Shown one piece after another: positions 44,935 to 56,446 of a stretch of 64,000 nt of DNA. This DNA is from Pseudomonas sp. G.S.17 (GTDB lineage Bacteria; Pseudomonadota; Gammaproteobacteria; Pseudomonadales; Pseudomonadaceae). The notes under the pieces were generated by a model that saw only the letters and a list, made by a program, of their open reading frames with translations, was not told the DNA's origin and searched no databases. The stretch covers positions 3,779,501-3,843,500 of the forward strand of contig NZ_CP151076.1 in assembly GCF_038096165.1 (NCBI RefSeq). The letters are read 5' to 3'. The first letter of the stretch is position 1, and each line of letters begins with the position of its first letter. The position numbers and the translations under genes were made by a program.

Positions 44935-47313
44935 CTACTTCCTTAACGTGGCGTTTAACCGTTCCTCGAGAGAGGTGAGGATTTTGTGCGTCGCCGCATT
45001 TACCTCATCGTCATTAAGAGTGCGCGATGGATGCTGCCAGGTCAAGCCGACTGCAAGGCTTTTTCTATGCGGATCAATGCCTTTACCTTGGTAAACGTCA
45101 AATAACCTGAGGTCTGTGAGCCATTCGCCTGCATTTTCACGAATAACCTCCAGAACTGCGCTGGCTGCAACGCCTTCGTCTGCCAGCAATGCCAGGTCAC
45201 GACGCACTTCAGGAAAGCGCGATAACTCCTGGAATTTAGGCATTTTTCCGAGTGCCACTTCAGCCAGAACCAGCTCGAAAACAAAGACCGGACGATCAAG
45301 GCCGAGGGTTTTCGACAATTCAGGATGGATGGCGCCGACATAGCCCACTTCACGACCATCACGCTCGATGCGCGCAGTCTGCCCAGGGTGCAACGCTGGG
45401 TGTTTACCCGGCACGAAGGTGAACGAATCCAATGCACCGGCAAAACCGAGCACCGCTTCAACGTCTGCCTTGACGTCGAAGAAGTCGACCACGTCGCGAC
45501 CCTGCGCCCAGCCTTCCGGCAGACGGCTGCCGCAGACCACACCGGCGAGCATCGGCTCTTGTTTCAGACCTTGCAGCTGACCGACAAAACGCAGACCGCT
45601 TTCGAACAAACGAACCCGATCCTGTTGGCGATTGAGGTTATGTTGCAAGGACTTGACCAGACCCGGCCACAGCGAAGCACGCATCGCCGCCATGTCGTTG
45701 GAGATCGGATTGGCCAGCAACAGTGGCTCGACGCCTGGGCTGAACAGCTCGAATTGTTTCGGATCGATGAAGCTGTAAGTGATTGCTTCCTGATAACCAC
45801 GAGCCACCAGCAGGCGACGCAGTTCAGGCAGATTGCTGCGGGCTTCGGCCTTGGCTTGCGGCGCCAGACGCGCTTGCGGGTAGCGAACCGGCAGGCGGTT
45901 GTAGCCGTAAAGACGCGCCAGCTCTTCGATCAGGTCGACTTCAAGCGAGATATCGAAGCGATGGCTTGGTACTTCGACCTGCCATTGCCCACCGACTTCT
46001 GATGAAATTTCCAGGCCCAATCCTGTCAGCAGGCGCTCGACTTCTGCCGAGTCCATTGGCATGCCAAGCATTTGTTCAATACGGTCGGCACGCAATGTTA
46101 CCGGGGCAATCGATGGCAGGTCTTTCTCGCTGACCGCTTCGATTACCGGCCCGGCTTCACCGCCGGTGATTTCCAGCAGCAGGCCGGTTGCGCGTTCCAT
46201 GGCCTTGCGCGCCAACTGCCAGTCCACGCCACGCTCGTAGCGGTGCGAAGCATCAGTGTGCAGGCCATAGGAGCGGGCTTTGCCAGCGACTGCGATCTGA
46301 TCGAAAAATGCGCTTTCAAGGAAGATGTCGCGAGTCTTGGCGGAAACACCGCTGTGCTCGCCACCCATCACGCCAGCAATGGCCAATGCACGCTGATGGT
46401 CAGCGATGACCAGGGTGTCGGCACGCAGGCTGACTTCCTGGCCATCCAGCAGAACGAGCTTCTCGCCCTCTTCCGCCATGCGCACGCGAATGCCGCCGTT
46501 TATTTCAGCCAGGTCGAACGCGTGCAGCGGTTGACCCAGTTCGAGCATGACGTAGTTGGTAATATCGACGGCCGCGTCGATGCTGCGCACGTCTGAACGA
46601 CGCAAGCGCTCAACCATCCACAACGGAGTCGGACGTGACAGATCGACGTTACGAATCACCCGGCCCAGGTAACGCGGGCAAGCGGTCGGTGCCAGCACTT
46701 CTACCGGGCGCACTTCATCATGAGCCACAGCAACAGCAACAACCTGCGGCACGGTGACTTCGGCGGCGTATAGCGCACCGACTTCACGAGCCAGACCGGC
46801 CACGGACAGGCAATCGCCACGGTTGGGGGTCAGGTCGACTTCGATACTGGCATCGTCCAGTTCGAGGTAGACACGGAAATCCTCACCAACCGGCGCGTCA
46901 GCAGGCAACTCCATCAGGCCATCATTGCCCTCGCCCACTTGCAACTCGGACTGGGAGCACAACATGCCGTTGGACTCAACGCCACGCAGCTTGGCTTTCT
47001 TGATCTTGAAGTCGCCGGGCAATTCGGCGCCGATCATGGCGAACGGAATCTTCAGGCCCGGACGCACGTTGGGCGCGCCGCAGACCACCTGAAAGGTTTC
47101 CGAACCATTGCTGACCTGGCAAACACGCAGTTTGTCAGCATCGGGGTGTTGTTCGGTGCTCAGCACCTCGCCGACGATCACGCCGCTGAATTCACCAGCA
47201 GCCTGAGTGACGCTATCGACTTCGAGGCCAGCCATCGACAGACGAGCAACCAGCTCGTCGCGGGAAACTTGCGGGCTTACCCAGCCGCGCAACCATTGTT
47301 CACTGAATTTCAT
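44935..47313 (-). CDS. pheT: Phenylalanyl-tRNA synthetase beta subunit
   Basis: The 792-residue protein has the N-terminal EMAP-like tRNA-binding domain (GVIVGEVLSTEQHPDADKLR), B3/B4 editing, B5 and the C-terminal FDX anticodon-binding domain (LFDVYQGKGIDPHRKSLAVG). The length matches bacterial PheT. It lies 26 bases after pheS. Confidence 0.97.
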   Translation of the reverse strand: MKFSEQWLRGWVSPQVSRDELVARLSMAGLEVDSVTQAAGEFSGVIVGEVLSTEQHPDADKLRVCQVSNGSETFQVVCGAPNVRPGLKIPFAMIGAELPGDFKIKKAKLRGVESNGMLCSQSELQVGEGNDGLMELPADAPVGEDFRVYLELDDASIEVDLTPNRGDCLSVAGLAREVGALYAAEVTVPQVVAVAVAHDEVRPVEVLAPTACPRYLGRVIRNVDLSRPTPLWMVERLRRSDVRSIDAAVDITNYVMLELGQPLHAFDLAEINGGIRVRMAEEGEKLVLLDGQEVSLRADTLVIADHQRALAIAGVMGGEHSGVSAKTRDIFLESAFFDQIAVAGKARSYGLHTDASHRYERGVDWQLARKAMERATGLLLEITGGEAGPVIEAVSEKDLPSIAPVTLRADRIEQMLGMPMDSAEVERLLTGLGLEISSEVGGQWQVEVPSHRFDISLEVDLIEELARLYGYNRLPVRYPQARLAPQAKAEARSNLPELRRLLVARGYQEAITYSFIDPKQFELFSPGVEPLLLANPISNDMAAMRASLWPGLVKSLQHNLNRQQDRVRLFESGLRFVGQLQGLKQEPMLAGVVCGSRLPEGWAQGRDVVDFFDVKADVEAVLGFAGALDSFTFVPGKHPALHPGQTARIERDGREVGYVGAIHPELSKTLGLDRPVFVFELVLAEVALGKMPKFQELSRFPEVRRDLALLADEGVAASAVLEVIRENAGEWLTDLRLFDVYQGKGIDPHRKSLAVGLTWQHPSRTLNDDEVNAATHKILTSLEERLNATLRK

Positions 47314-47339
47314 CCTGCTCTCCTAAAGATTCGTTACGA

Positions 47340-48411
<1,072 letters not shown>

Positions 48412-48463
48412 ATGACGTTTAACACCGAACCCCAGAAGCTGGGGCCCGGTGATTGTCGGGGAC

Positions 48464-48820
48464 TTAGGCCAAGGTGGCTTTAGCTTTCTCGACAATCGCA
48501 GCAAACGCCGCTTTTTCGTTCACTGCCAGATCAGCCAGAACCTTACGGTCGATCTCGATGGACGCTTTTTTCAGGCCGGCAATGAAACGGCTGTAGGACA
48601 GACCGTTGATACGTGCACCAGCGTTGATACGAGCGATCCACAGAGCGCGGAACTGACGTTTTTTCTGACGACGGTCACGGTAGGCGTATTGGCCTGCCTT
48701 GATTACCGCTTGCTTGGCAACACGGAATACGCGTGAACGCGCGCCGTAGTAGCCTTTAGCAAGTTTCAGAATTTTTTTGTGACGCTTACGGGCAATGACG
48801 CCACGCTTTACACGAGCCAT
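48464..48820 (-). CDS. rplT: 50S ribosomal protein L20
   Basis: The 118-residue basic protein ([40 protein letters not shown]) is of standard L20 length. In other bacteria L20 represses its own operon by binding mRNA. Confidence 0.98.
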   Translation of the reverse strand: MARVKRGVIARKRHKKILKLAKGYYGARSRVFRVAKQAVIKAGQYAYRDRRQKKRQFRALWIARINAGARINGLSYSRFIAGLKKASIEIDRKVLADLAVNEKAAFAAIVEKAKATLA

Positions 48821-48850
48821 GAGTTACTTCCTCTATTCTTGATCAAAAAA

Positions 48851-49045
48851 TCAGCAAAGGCGCAGCATGCGCTTGACTTTTGCAACGTCAGACGGATGCA
48901 GCAAGCTGCTACCGCGCAGTTGACGCTTACGCTTAGTCGACATTTTGGTCAGAATGTGGCTCTTGAAAGCGTGTTTGTGCTTGATGCCGTTAGCAGTTTT
49001 CAAAAACCGCTTAGCTGCACCACTTTTAGTCTTCATCTTTGGCAT
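48851..49045 (-). CDS. rpmI: 50S ribosomal protein L35
   Basis: The 64-residue basic protein begins [20 protein letters not shown] and has the L35 core ([14 protein letters not shown]). It is 30 bases before rplT in the infC-rpmI-rplT unit. Confidence 0.98.
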   Translation of the reverse strand: MPKMKTKSGAAKRFLKTANGIKHKHAFKSHILTKMSTKRKRQLRGSSLLHPSDVAKVKRMLRLC

Positions 49046-49105
49046 GTTCGGATACTCCGCATTCAGTTGATAAACATAACCGCAAGGCCTGCCGTGCCCT
49101 GGTGG

Positions 49106-49657
49106 TTATTTCTTCTTTTTCGGGGCGATGACCATAATAAGCTGGCGTCCTTCCATCTTAGGATGCTGCTCCACGGCGCCGTATTCGAGAAGGTCAGCTT
49201 CAACCCGCTTCAACAGCTCCATGCCCAGCTCCTGGTGGGCCATCTCACGGCCGCGGAATCGCAAGGATACCTTGGCCCTGTCCCCATCACTCAGGAAACG
49301 TACCAGGTTGCGCAGTTTTACCTGGTAATCCCCTTCCTCCGTCCCTGGACGAAACTTGATTTCTTTAACCTGGATCTGCTTCTGGTTTTTCTTGGCAGCG
49401 GCAACCTGTTTCTTCTTCTCGAAGATCGATTTGCCGTAGTCCATCAGCTTGCAGACAGGTGGTACTGCATCGGCGGAAATTTCCACCAGATCCAGTTTGG
49501 CCTCTTCAGCCTTAAGAAGCGCGTCTTCAATTGACACAATCCCAAGCTGTTCACCCTCAGCCCCAATTAAACGAACCTCACGTGCCGAGATATTCTCGTT
49601 GATCGGGGCCTTCGGTGCAGCTCGTTTATCTTGTCTCATTTCACGCTTAATAGTAAT
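49106..49657 (-). CDS. infC: Translation initiation factor IF-3 (ATT start)
   Basis: IF-3 keeps the ribosomal subunits apart and checks the start codon. The protein has the N-terminal domain ([20 protein letters not shown]) and the C-terminal domain ([33 protein letters not shown]). The first ATG is at 49639, but related IF-3 proteins are 183 residues long and begin TIKREMR. This is encoded from ATT 49657, which overlaps the thrS TAA by one base. An ATT at 49651 has better spacing from GGAG. A rare ATT start allows IF-3 autoregulation, as in E. coli. Confidence 0.95.
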   Translation of the reverse strand: MTIKREMRQDKRAAPKAPINENISAREVRLIGAEGEQLGIVSIEDALLKAEEAKLDLVEISADAVPPVCKLMDYGKSIFEKKKQVAAAKKNQKQIQVKEIKFRPGTEEGDYQVKLRNLVRFLSDGDRAKVSLRFRGREMAHQELGMELLKRVEADLLEYGAVEQHPKMEGRQLIMVIAPKKKK

Positions 49658-51579
49658 TACTCCGAATCATGGCGACCACGCCGGGAAACCGCTTGTGCGA
49701 GGAACTCAGCGAATTGGGCGACCGGCATCGAGCCAAGGTCAGCACCTTCACGTGTACGCACAGCGACAGTTTGCATTTCGACTTCCCGATCTCCGATAAC
49801 CAAAAGATAAGGAACCTTGAGCAAAGTATGCTCGCGGATTTTAAAGCCGATCTTTTCATTTCTCAAGTCGGACTTGGCACGAAACCCGCTTTCAGACAGA
49901 GTTTTTTCTACTTCAAGGGCAAAATCTGCCTGTTTGTCAGTGATATTCATGATCACTGCTTGAGTAGGAGCCAGCCAGGCTGGAAATGCACCTTCGTAAT
50001 GCTCGATCAAAATCCCGATGAAACGCTCGAAGGATCCGAGAATTGCACGGTGCAACATGACCGGATGCTTGCGATCGTTGTTTTCCGAGACGTACTCGGC
50101 ACCCAACCGGATAGGCAGGTTGAAATCGAGCTGCAATGTACCGCATTGCCACACACGACCGAGACAATCTTTCAACGAAAATTCGATTTTCGGACCGTAG
50201 AACGCGCCTTCACCCGGTTGCAGGTCGTAAGGCAGGCCCGCACTGTCCAGTGCTGCGGCCAATGCGCTCTCGGCGCGATCCCACAAATCGTCGGAACCGA
50301 CACGCTTTTCAGGGCGAGTCGAGAGCTTGAGCTCGATGTCCTTGAAGCCGAAGTCCGCATACACGTCCAGGGTCAGCTTGATGAACGCTGCCGATTCTGC
50401 CTGCATCTGCTCTTCGGTACAGAAGATGTGGGCATCGTCCTGGGTGAAGGCGCGCACGCGCATGATGCCGTGCAGCGCGCCGGACGGCTCGTTACGGTGG
50501 CAGGCACCAAACTCGGCCAGACGCAGCGGCAACTCACGGTAGCTCTTCAGGCCCTGATTGAACACCTGCACGTGGCATGGGCAGTTCATCGGCTTAATGG
50601 CGTAGTCGCGGTTTTCGGACTCAGTGGTGAACATGTTCTCGGCGTAGTTGGCCCAGTGCCCGGATTTCTCCCACAGGGAGCGATCAACCACCTGCGGGGT
50701 CTTGATCTCCAGGTAGCCATTCTCGCGCTGCACTTTGCGCATGTACTGCTCGAGCACTTGATACAGAGTCCAGCCCTGAGGGTGCCAAAAGACCATGCCC
50801 GGCGCTTCTTCCTGGGTGTGAAACAGGCCCAGGCGTTTGCCGATCTTACGGTGATCGCGTTTTTCGGCTTCTTCGATCCGCTGGATATAAGCAGCCAGTT
50901 GTTTCTTGTCAGCCCACGCAGTGCCGTAGACACGTTGCAGTTGCTCGTTTTTCGCATCGCCGCGCCAGTAGGCGCCGGACAGCTTGGTCAGCTTGAACGA
51001 TTTGAGGAAACGAGTATTCGGCACGTGCGGACCGCGGCACATGTCGACGTATTCTTCGTGGTAATACAGGCCCATGGTCTGTTGCTCGGGCATGTCTTCG
51101 ACCAGTCGCAGCTTGTAGTCTTCGTGACGGGCGGTGAACACCTCGATCACTTCGGCACGCGGCGTGACCTTCTTGATGACGTCGTAGTCTTTTTCGATCA
51201 ATTGCTGCATGCGCTGCTCGATCGCCGCCATGTCATCAGGCGTGAACGGGCGCTCATAGGCAATATCGTAATAGAAGCCGTCATCGATGACCGGGCCGAT
51301 CACCATTCTGGCGGTCGGATACAGCTGCTTGACTGCGTGGCCGACAAGGTGAGCGCAGGAATGGCGGATGATCTCCAGGCCTTCCTGATCCTTGGGCGTG
51401 ATGATTTGCAGCGTTGCGTCGTTTTCGATCAGATCACTGGCATCGACCAGCTGACCGTCAACCTTGCCGGCAATGGTGGCCTTGGCAAGACCTGCTCCAA
51501 TTGACAGAGCAACCTCAGCTACGGAAACCGGGTGATCGAAAGAACGTTGACTGCCATCGGGAAGAGTAATGGTGGGCAT
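49657..51579 (-). CDS. thrS: Threonyl-tRNA synthetase
   Basis: The 640-residue class II synthetase has TGS, editing ([14 protein letters not shown]; zinc/editing His), catalytic ([23 protein letters not shown]) and anticodon domains. ATG 51579 ([10 protein letters not shown]) has GAGGAGG upstream. It heads the operon thrS-infC-rpmI-rplT-pheST-ihfA. The 51580-51958 gap upstream contains its promoter presumably; I see no other feature there. Confidence 0.97.
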   Translation of the reverse strand: MPTITLPDGSQRSFDHPVSVAEVALSIGAGLAKATIAGKVDGQLVDASDLIENDATLQIITPKDQEGLEIIRHSCAHLVGHAVKQLYPTARMVIGPVIDDGFYYDIAYERPFTPDDMAAIEQRMQQLIEKDYDVIKKVTPRAEVIEVFTARHEDYKLRLVEDMPEQQTMGLYYHEEYVDMCRGPHVPNTRFLKSFKLTKLSGAYWRGDAKNEQLQRVYGTAWADKKQLAAYIQRIEEAEKRDHRKIGKRLGLFHTQEEAPGMVFWHPQGWTLYQVLEQYMRKVQRENGYLEIKTPQVVDRSLWEKSGHWANYAENMFTTESENRDYAIKPMNCPCHVQVFNQGLKSYRELPLRLAEFGACHRNEPSGALHGIMRVRAFTQDDAHIFCTEEQMQAESAAFIKLTLDVYADFGFKDIELKLSTRPEKRVGSDDLWDRAESALAAALDSAGLPYDLQPGEGAFYGPKIEFSLKDCLGRVWQCGTLQLDFNLPIRLGAEYVSENNDRKHPVMLHRAILGSFERFIGILIEHYEGAFPAWLAPTQAVIMNITDKQADFALEVEKTLSESGFRAKSDLRNEKIGFKIREHTLLKVPYLLVIGDREVEMQTVAVRTREGADLGSMPVAQFAEFLAQAVSRRGRHDSE

Positions 51580-51958
51580 GGCGCCTCCTCTCCTAGTGGT
51601 GACCCCTACCAAAGGTCACGTGGGTTGGGATGAGCCAGTAATTGATCCGGTGGTGTGCCTGCCTCACAGTGGCAGGAGCCGTTTCGGGCGACCTTGAACC
51701 GAACCAGATGACTGGATTGGACTTGAAAAATGAACCTGTTCAGGTCGGACAATCATTCAATTGTCACCGACCAGCGAATCTACAGGACGCGCATCCTAAC
51801 ACAGCTGGGCGAAATGACATGCACGGGCGCAGAAATGAATTCCATGGAGGCGCCTGCGTCAATGGATTTGCATCTCGCGCTGAACTGGCGCCCCTGATCG
51901 CCGTCAGATGATCGGAGAGCCCGCACGAGTCTCTATTGTCCCTATAAAGGAGAACGTC

Positions 51959-52264
51959 ATGAAGCTGTTACGAATTCTGGCCCTGCTCGCCCCTGTTGCC
52001 CTGGCCTTTCCAATGAGTGCCCACGCGGCGATGGATAAGGAAACCCGAAGCACGTTCACCACCCAATGCGAAGCGACTGCCAGAGAGAAGCTGGATGCCA
52101 AGTCGGCCGCCACACATTGCAAATGCGGCGCCGACCAGGTCGACAAGAATTTCAATGACAAGCAGATCGCTCAACTCAAGGACACCACCAAGGCGCCGGA
52201 TCCGGGATTGACTGCCAAGCTGCAGAGCGTCATCGCGAAAAACTGCGTTCAGACAAAAAAATAA
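51959..52264 (+). CDS. Small exported hypothetical protein
   Basis: The 101-residue protein has a clear signal peptide (MKLLRILALLAPVALAFPMS, cleavage after AHA). The mature part is hydrophilic with three Cys (TTQCEATA, HCKCGAD) plus a final NC. AAGGAG lies before ATG 51959. The pattern KETRSTFTTQCEATAREKL recurs in pseudomonad hypotheticals; the function is unknown. A hairpin (GGGGTTCA ... TGAACCCC, 52302-52334) follows it. Confidence 0.75.
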   Translation: MKLLRILALLAPVALAFPMSAHAAMDKETRSTFTTQCEATAREKLDAKSAATHCKCGADQVDKNFNDKQIAQLKDTTKAPDPGLTAKLQSVIAKNCVQTKK

Positions 52265-52559
52265 AATTATTTTGTCGATGTGGCGAGTATGCAATGGCGC
52301 AGGGGTTCAACACCGGGCGAATCAGCTGAACCCCGCGTAGAACGTGGCGTGCATGGGTAGCCAGAGAGCAATCCAGGCACCTTGCAAGCCTCGTTTTCAG
52401 GACGCTACAAACGCCTAATGCCGTTCATATTTGCGACTAGTACTCAATCTTCTTACCGAAATGACTCCATATTCCCACAATTGGACTATGATAGCCCGGT
52501 GTGCCCAGTTGGCCTGAGCAGCACGTACTACTGAAAAATTATGTTCTTGGAGATACACC

Positions 52560-52772
52560 ATGTCTAATCGCCAAACCGGCACCGTCAAATGGTTCAACGA
52601 TGAAAAAGGCTTCGGCTTTATCACTCCACAGGGTGGCGGTGACGACCTGTTCGTACACTTCAAAGCTATCGAAAGCGACGGTTTCAAAAGCCTGAAAGAA
52701 GGCCAGACCGTTTCGTTCGTGGCAGAGAAAGGCCAAAAGGGCATGCAAGCAGCTCAGGTTCGCGCGGAGTAA
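52560..52772 (+). CDS. Cold-shock protein (CspA family)
   Basis: The 70-residue single OB-fold protein has both RNA-binding motifs: RNP1 KGFGFI and RNP2 LFVHF. It acts as an RNA chaperone. The gap upstream (52265-52559) is long for a leader, as is usual for csp genes, and contains no other gene. A strong terminator follows. Confidence 0.95.
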   Translation: MSNRQTGTVKWFNDEKGFGFITPQGGGDDLFVHFKAIESDGFKSLKEGQTVSFVAEKGQKGMQAAQVRAE

Positions 52773-52785
52773 TCCACGCGATCAA

Positions 52786-52816
52786 AAAAACCCGTCTCGT
52801 TAGACGGGTTTTTTTA
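52786..52816. terminator. Bidirectional terminator
   Basis: Stem AACCCGTCT-CGTT-AGACGGGTT is flanked by A7 on the left and T7 on the right. It serves the csp gene and the convergent lipoprotein gene. Confidence 0.9.
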
Positions 52817-52836
52817 TGGGCGCAATTCCTGCGAAA

Positions 52837-53166
52837 TCAGCCGCAGTTGACCCGAGCGACCTTGCCGCCCGCTTCGGTGTTGAGATTGACGCGGTCAGAG
52901 CGGTATTCCAGGGTGACCATGTCGTTAGGGCCAATGAACCGCGCGTCTTGCGCACCGGCCTTGCTCTTGGCTTGAGCCAACAACGCGGCAGAGGCCTGCT
53001 GGCCAATGGCGAACTGGGCAGCGGCGGCATCACAGCGAGTACCAGCCGCTGCGGCAACCGGCGCGGATGGACTTGATTCGGACGAGTTTGATTCAGGATT
53101 GCTGCTGCAACCTGCCAGCAACGATGCAGCGACAACCAAACCCAGTGATGCGGACTTCCACGGCAT
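52837..53166 (-). CDS. I78-family peptidase inhibitor lipoprotein
   Basis: The 109-residue precursor has a lipoprotein signal (LGLVVAASLLAGC; lipid on Cys20). A Ser/Pro-rich linker and a C-terminal inhibitor I78-like domain follow (RCDAAAAQFAIGQ; ARFIGPNDMVTLEYRSDRVN; ARVNCG, two Cys probably bridged). ATG 53166 has AGGAGG upstream. Such proteins are thought to protect against subtilisin-like proteases. Confidence 0.82.
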   Translation of the reverse strand: MPWKSASLGLVVAASLLAGCSSNPESNSSESSPSAPVAAAAGTRCDAAAAQFAIGQQASAALLAQAKSKAGAQDARFIGPNDMVTLEYRSDRVNLNTEAGGKVARVNCG

Positions 53167-53327
53167 ACAGCCTCCTTTGACAATAAACGTAACCAGAACC
53201 CTTGCGACAGCATGGCTACACGATGGTTGCATTATGCAGGTCAAGCGATTCGCAGGTTCCAGGACTTCAAAGAGGCGAAGTGTGCCCGAGGGTTTTCAAA
53301 CAGGCGCAGGCAAATCGTCACTAAATA

Positions 53328-53633
53328 TTAGTAGACGTCTACGTAATCCAGGCGCGGATCGGCCCAGTTATCCTTCAGGGCGGTGTAGATCTGCATGACC
53401 CACACGGCATCACTGGCCGCGACAGGCCCGACACAGCCTGAGCCTGCAGACCAGGTTTCCAGGCGAAATAACAATGCTTCGATATTTGCGCCGCCTACCG
53501 AATCGGTGGAAAGCCAGGCCATGCCGTTTTTGCTGACGCGCAACTGGTTGTGCACATTGTCATCGCCTGAAGCGATCATCTGACGTACCGCATCAAGGGT
53601 GAGGCTGGCGGGATCGTTGAGGTTGATTTGCAC
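53328..53633 (-). CDS. Conserved hypothetical protein (GTG start)
   Basis: The 101-residue soluble protein starts at GTG 53633 with AAGGA eight bases upstream (VQINLNDPASLTLDAVRQMI). No signal peptide or known motif is visible. The WLSTDSVGGANIEALLFRLE segment suggests a compact alpha/beta fold. Its function is unknown. Confidence 0.65.
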   Translation of the reverse strand: MQINLNDPASLTLDAVRQMIASGDDNVHNQLRVSKNGMAWLSTDSVGGANIEALLFRLETWSAGSGCVGPVAASDAVWVMQIYTALKDNWADPRLDYVDVY

Positions 53634-53798
53634 GGTATATGTCCTTGTAAATTTGCCGGGAGTTTGCCACGGACCCGACCTCATGCCTAAGTAGCAGTGC
53701 CAAAAAACGCCGAAAATGTTTAACTGCGCGCACGGTTGTCCGTCCCACAAGCAAGTGACGGCGCTCCGGCTCTGAATTTCAAAGAAGACGAGACAGTA

Positions 53799-53984
53799 AT
53801 GGCAGTCGTTTCCATCGATGCGGATATCAAGGCCAAATGGCCGCAAGGACAATGTTCACACAGCCCGGGCAGCCCGGAAGAACTGGCGATCATTGCCATT
53901 GATTTGCTGGTCAAGGAACTGGGCACCGAGGGCGCCCAGGCTTTCATAGGTCAGGTGCTGGGCCGCTACCCGGTTCAGCCATAA
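53799..53984 (+). CDS. Small conserved hypothetical protein
   Basis: The 61-residue protein (MAVVSIDADIKAKWPQGQCS ... LVKELGTEGAQAFIGQVLG) is soluble and mildly acidic. The upstream ribosome site is weak. It diverges from the gene at 53328-53633. The function is unknown. Confidence 0.55.
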   Translation: MAVVSIDADIKAKWPQGQCSHSPGSPEELAIIAIDLLVKELGTEGAQAFIGQVLGRYPVQP

Positions 53985-54015
53985 CCTGCCAACAAGCGTT
54001 CTGGTCATACAGCGC

Positions 54016-55041
54016 TTATTTCAATCGGGCAAGCCGGCTGGTCAGCAGATCGAAAAAACCCTGCGCATCGCCGTTTTCGATCCAGAACACATTCTTGTCA
54101 TGTCCGAGAGTGTCATACCAGTCGGCCACCGTCTGACCAAAACCGATGCCTTCACGGCTGTCGACCGCAACGTTGATCTGTTTGCCGGTGAACAGCTCCG
54201 GCTTGAGCAACCATGCGATCACACTGGCATCATGCACCGGCCCGCCCGGCAAACCGTAATGGATCATGTCCGCCTTGACGTACTCATTGAGAATGTCGCC
54301 CACCAGTTTCCCGGCCTGATTATTCAAGGCAGCGATCTGCGCCAGACGCGGTTCGCTGGTGAGAATCCTGTGGGTGACGTCCAGCGGTAGATAGGTCAGC
54401 TTTACGCCACTGGCGAGCACGACCTGCGCCGCATGCGGATCGGCGAACAGATTGAATTCCGCGACCGGTGTGATGTTACCGCCGTTGAAATGCGCCCCGC
54501 CCATGACCACGACTTCCTTGATGCCCTGAGTAATTTCAGGCGACTGAACCAGCGCCAGGGCCAGATTGGTCTGCGGACCGAGCATCGCCACGGTAATGCT
54601 GTGGGGTTTGGCCTTGGTCAAGGTCTCGATCAGGTACTCGACGGCGTTGCCCTGAGCCAGGCCTTGCTTGGGCTCATGCACCGCGACGCCGGGCAAGCCT
54701 TCCTGCCCGTGGATGTTCTCGGCGTAGATCGGCGTGCGCACCATAGGTTTGGAGGCCCCGGCATACACCGGCACCTCTTCACGCCCTGCCCACTCCCGAG
54801 CCAGCCGGGCGTTGCGTGAGGTCTTGTCGATGCGAACGTTGCCCGCCACCGTGGTTATCGCCAGCACGTTCAATTCTTCGGGAGATGCCAACGCCAGCAG
54901 TAACGCCACAACATCATCGGCGCCAGGATCGGTGTCGATGATCAGATTACGTTTTTCGGCTGCATGAACGGCGGTTGCGCTAAGAAAAGACACAAGCAAT
55001 AGACTCCGAACCAGCTGTTTGATGAGATACAGATACTGCAT
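54016..55041 (-). CDS. Exported inosine/uridine-preferring nucleoside hydrolase
   Basis: The 341-residue enzyme has a signal peptide (LLLVSFLSATAVHA) and the Ca-binding nucleoside hydrolase motif DTDPGADDVVALLLAL. It also has GPQTNLALAL, VVMGGAHFNGGNITPVAEFN and HDASVIAWLL. It would release ribose from nucleosides in the periplasm. Its place at the end of the rbs operon supplies substrate for RbsBAC. Confidence 0.9.
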   Translation of the reverse strand: MQYLYLIKQLVRSLLLVSFLSATAVHAAEKRNLIIDTDPGADDVVALLLALASPEELNVLAITTVAGNVRIDKTSRNARLAREWAGREEVPVYAGASKPMVRTPIYAENIHGQEGLPGVAVHEPKQGLAQGNAVEYLIETLTKAKPHSITVAMLGPQTNLALALVQSPEITQGIKEVVVMGGAHFNGGNITPVAEFNLFADPHAAQVVLASGVKLTYLPLDVTHRILTSEPRLAQIAALNNQAGKLVGDILNEYVKADMIHYGLPGGPVHDASVIAWLLKPELFTGKQINVAVDSREGIGFGQTVADWYDTLGHDKNVFWIENGDAQGFFDLLTSRLARLK

Positions 55042-55089
55042 GAGAAACTCCCTGTTTCCGGTTTAGTGTTTTCCAAAAAAAGCCGCCGG

Positions 55090-55494
55090 TCAAAAGACCA
55101 CGCCGGCGACCAAAGCGATATTGCTGTATGGCTGACATTCTCCCGTGCGCACGATGGCCCGGGCAGTACGACTCAATTCCTTCAGCGCCTCATGACTCAT
55201 CAGGCGCTGCTCGCCCAGCTCCCCATCCAGGCTCAAGCCTTCAATCACACTCAGCGCCGGAGGTTGCACGCGGAGCATTTCTTCAGCCAGCACATGGCTT
55301 TCAACCTGCATTTCCGAGAGCACGGTATCGAGCACGCTGACGAAGTCAGGCACGCCCCGGGTCAGGGCCAGGTCAATCAGCTCCACACCTGCGGGAACCG
55401 GCATGCCGGCGTCGACAATCATCAGGATGTCGCCGTGCCCCAGGGAAGCGATGGCCCGGGACAATGCGATATTGAGTAAAGGTGTCTTTTTCAT
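55090..55494 (-). CDS. rbsD: D-ribose pyranase
   Basis: RbsD interconverts ribopyranose and ribofuranose. The 134-residue protein has [20 protein letters not shown] with the catalytic His20 region, DAGMPVP and the C-terminal [12 protein letters not shown]. It overlaps rbsK by four bases. Confidence 0.95.
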   Translation of the reverse strand: MKKTPLLNIALSRAIASLGHGDILMIVDAGMPVPAGVELIDLALTRGVPDFVSVLDTVLSEMQVESHVLAEEMLRVQPPALSVIEGLSLDGELGEQRLMSHEALKELSRTARAIVRTGECQPYSNIALVAGVVF

Positions 55495-56411
55495 GCGGGC
55501 TTGAACCCCTGAACTTCGCGGGATGTTGGAATCGATGGCTGCGCCCCGGCGCGGGTTACGGAAAGCGCGGCCGCGGTCTGGCCAAATCGTATGGCGTCGT
55601 CCTCATTGCTGCCCTGTGCCAACGCAGCGGCGAAACCGCCCACGAAGGTATCGCCGGCAGCGGTGGTGTCCACGGCAACGACTGCAGGTGCCGGATAATG
55701 CCGAACACCTTGGGCACTGGCGAACAGCGAGCCCTGCTCACCCAGGGTAATGATGACCTTGGCCGCACCCGCCGCGAGCAACGCCTTGGCAGCCGTTTCT
55801 GCGGAACTCAGGGAATCCACGGTTATGCCGGTGAGGATCGCCGCCTCGCTTTCGTTGGGAATCAGGTAATCAATCAGTGGAAACCATTGCGGCGGTAGCG
55901 GCGCCGCAGCCGGTGCAGGATTGAGGATGACCGTCTTGCCCAGCTCCCGGGCGCGCATCAGCGTATGGCAGACGGTTTCCATGGGCACTTCGAGTTGGCA
56001 GACGACCACATCAGCATCTGCCAATAACGCATCGAAGCGCGTCACGACCTTGGGCGTCAACAGCCCATTGCCGCCTGCCACGATGATGATTGCGTTCTGG
56101 CTGCTGGCGTCGACCACGATCGCGGCGATTCCTGTCGACACGTCAGCTATCGTTGTCACCGCCTGGCAATCAATCTGCTCTGCAAGCAGCGCCGCACGCA
56201 GTTGCTCACCGTAGGCATCGTCGCCCACGCAACCGATCATTGCGACGCGGGCGCCGAGACGGGCTGCGGCCACCGCCTGGTTGGCGCCCTTGCCGCCCGG
56301 CACTGTTGCGAACGACTCACCCGCCAGGGTTTCACCGGCCTTGGGCAAACGGCGAGCGCGGGTCACCAGATCCATGTTCAAGCTGCCCACTACCACTACT
56401 TTTCCTGACAT
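55491..56411 (-). CDS. rbsK: Ribokinase
   Basis: RbsK phosphorylates ribose to ribose 5-phosphate. The 306-residue PfkB kinase has the two family signatures: [16 protein letters not shown] and [17 protein letters not shown] with the catalytic Asp. It follows rbsR by 35 bases and overlaps rbsD. Confidence 0.96.
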   Translation of the reverse strand: MSGKVVVVGSLNMDLVTRARRLPKAGETLAGESFATVPGGKGANQAVAAARLGARVAMIGCVGDDAYGEQLRAALLAEQIDCQAVTTIADVSTGIAAIVVDASSQNAIIIVAGGNGLLTPKVVTRFDALLADADVVVCQLEVPMETVCHTLMRARELGKTVILNPAPAAAPLPPQWFPLIDYLIPNESEAAILTGITVDSLSSAETAAKALLAAGAAKVIITLGEQGSLFASAQGVRHYPAPAVVAVDTTAAGDTFVGGFAAALAQGSNEDDAIRFGQTAAALSVTRAGAQPSIPTSREVQGFKPA

Positions 56412-56446
56412 GACGTCTGCACTCTTTTCCCGGTCATTACGCCGAA

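Noticed and set aside
49669..51504. A 611-codon open frame on the plus strand opposite thrS
   Set aside because: Antisense shadow of thrS with no recognisable domain.
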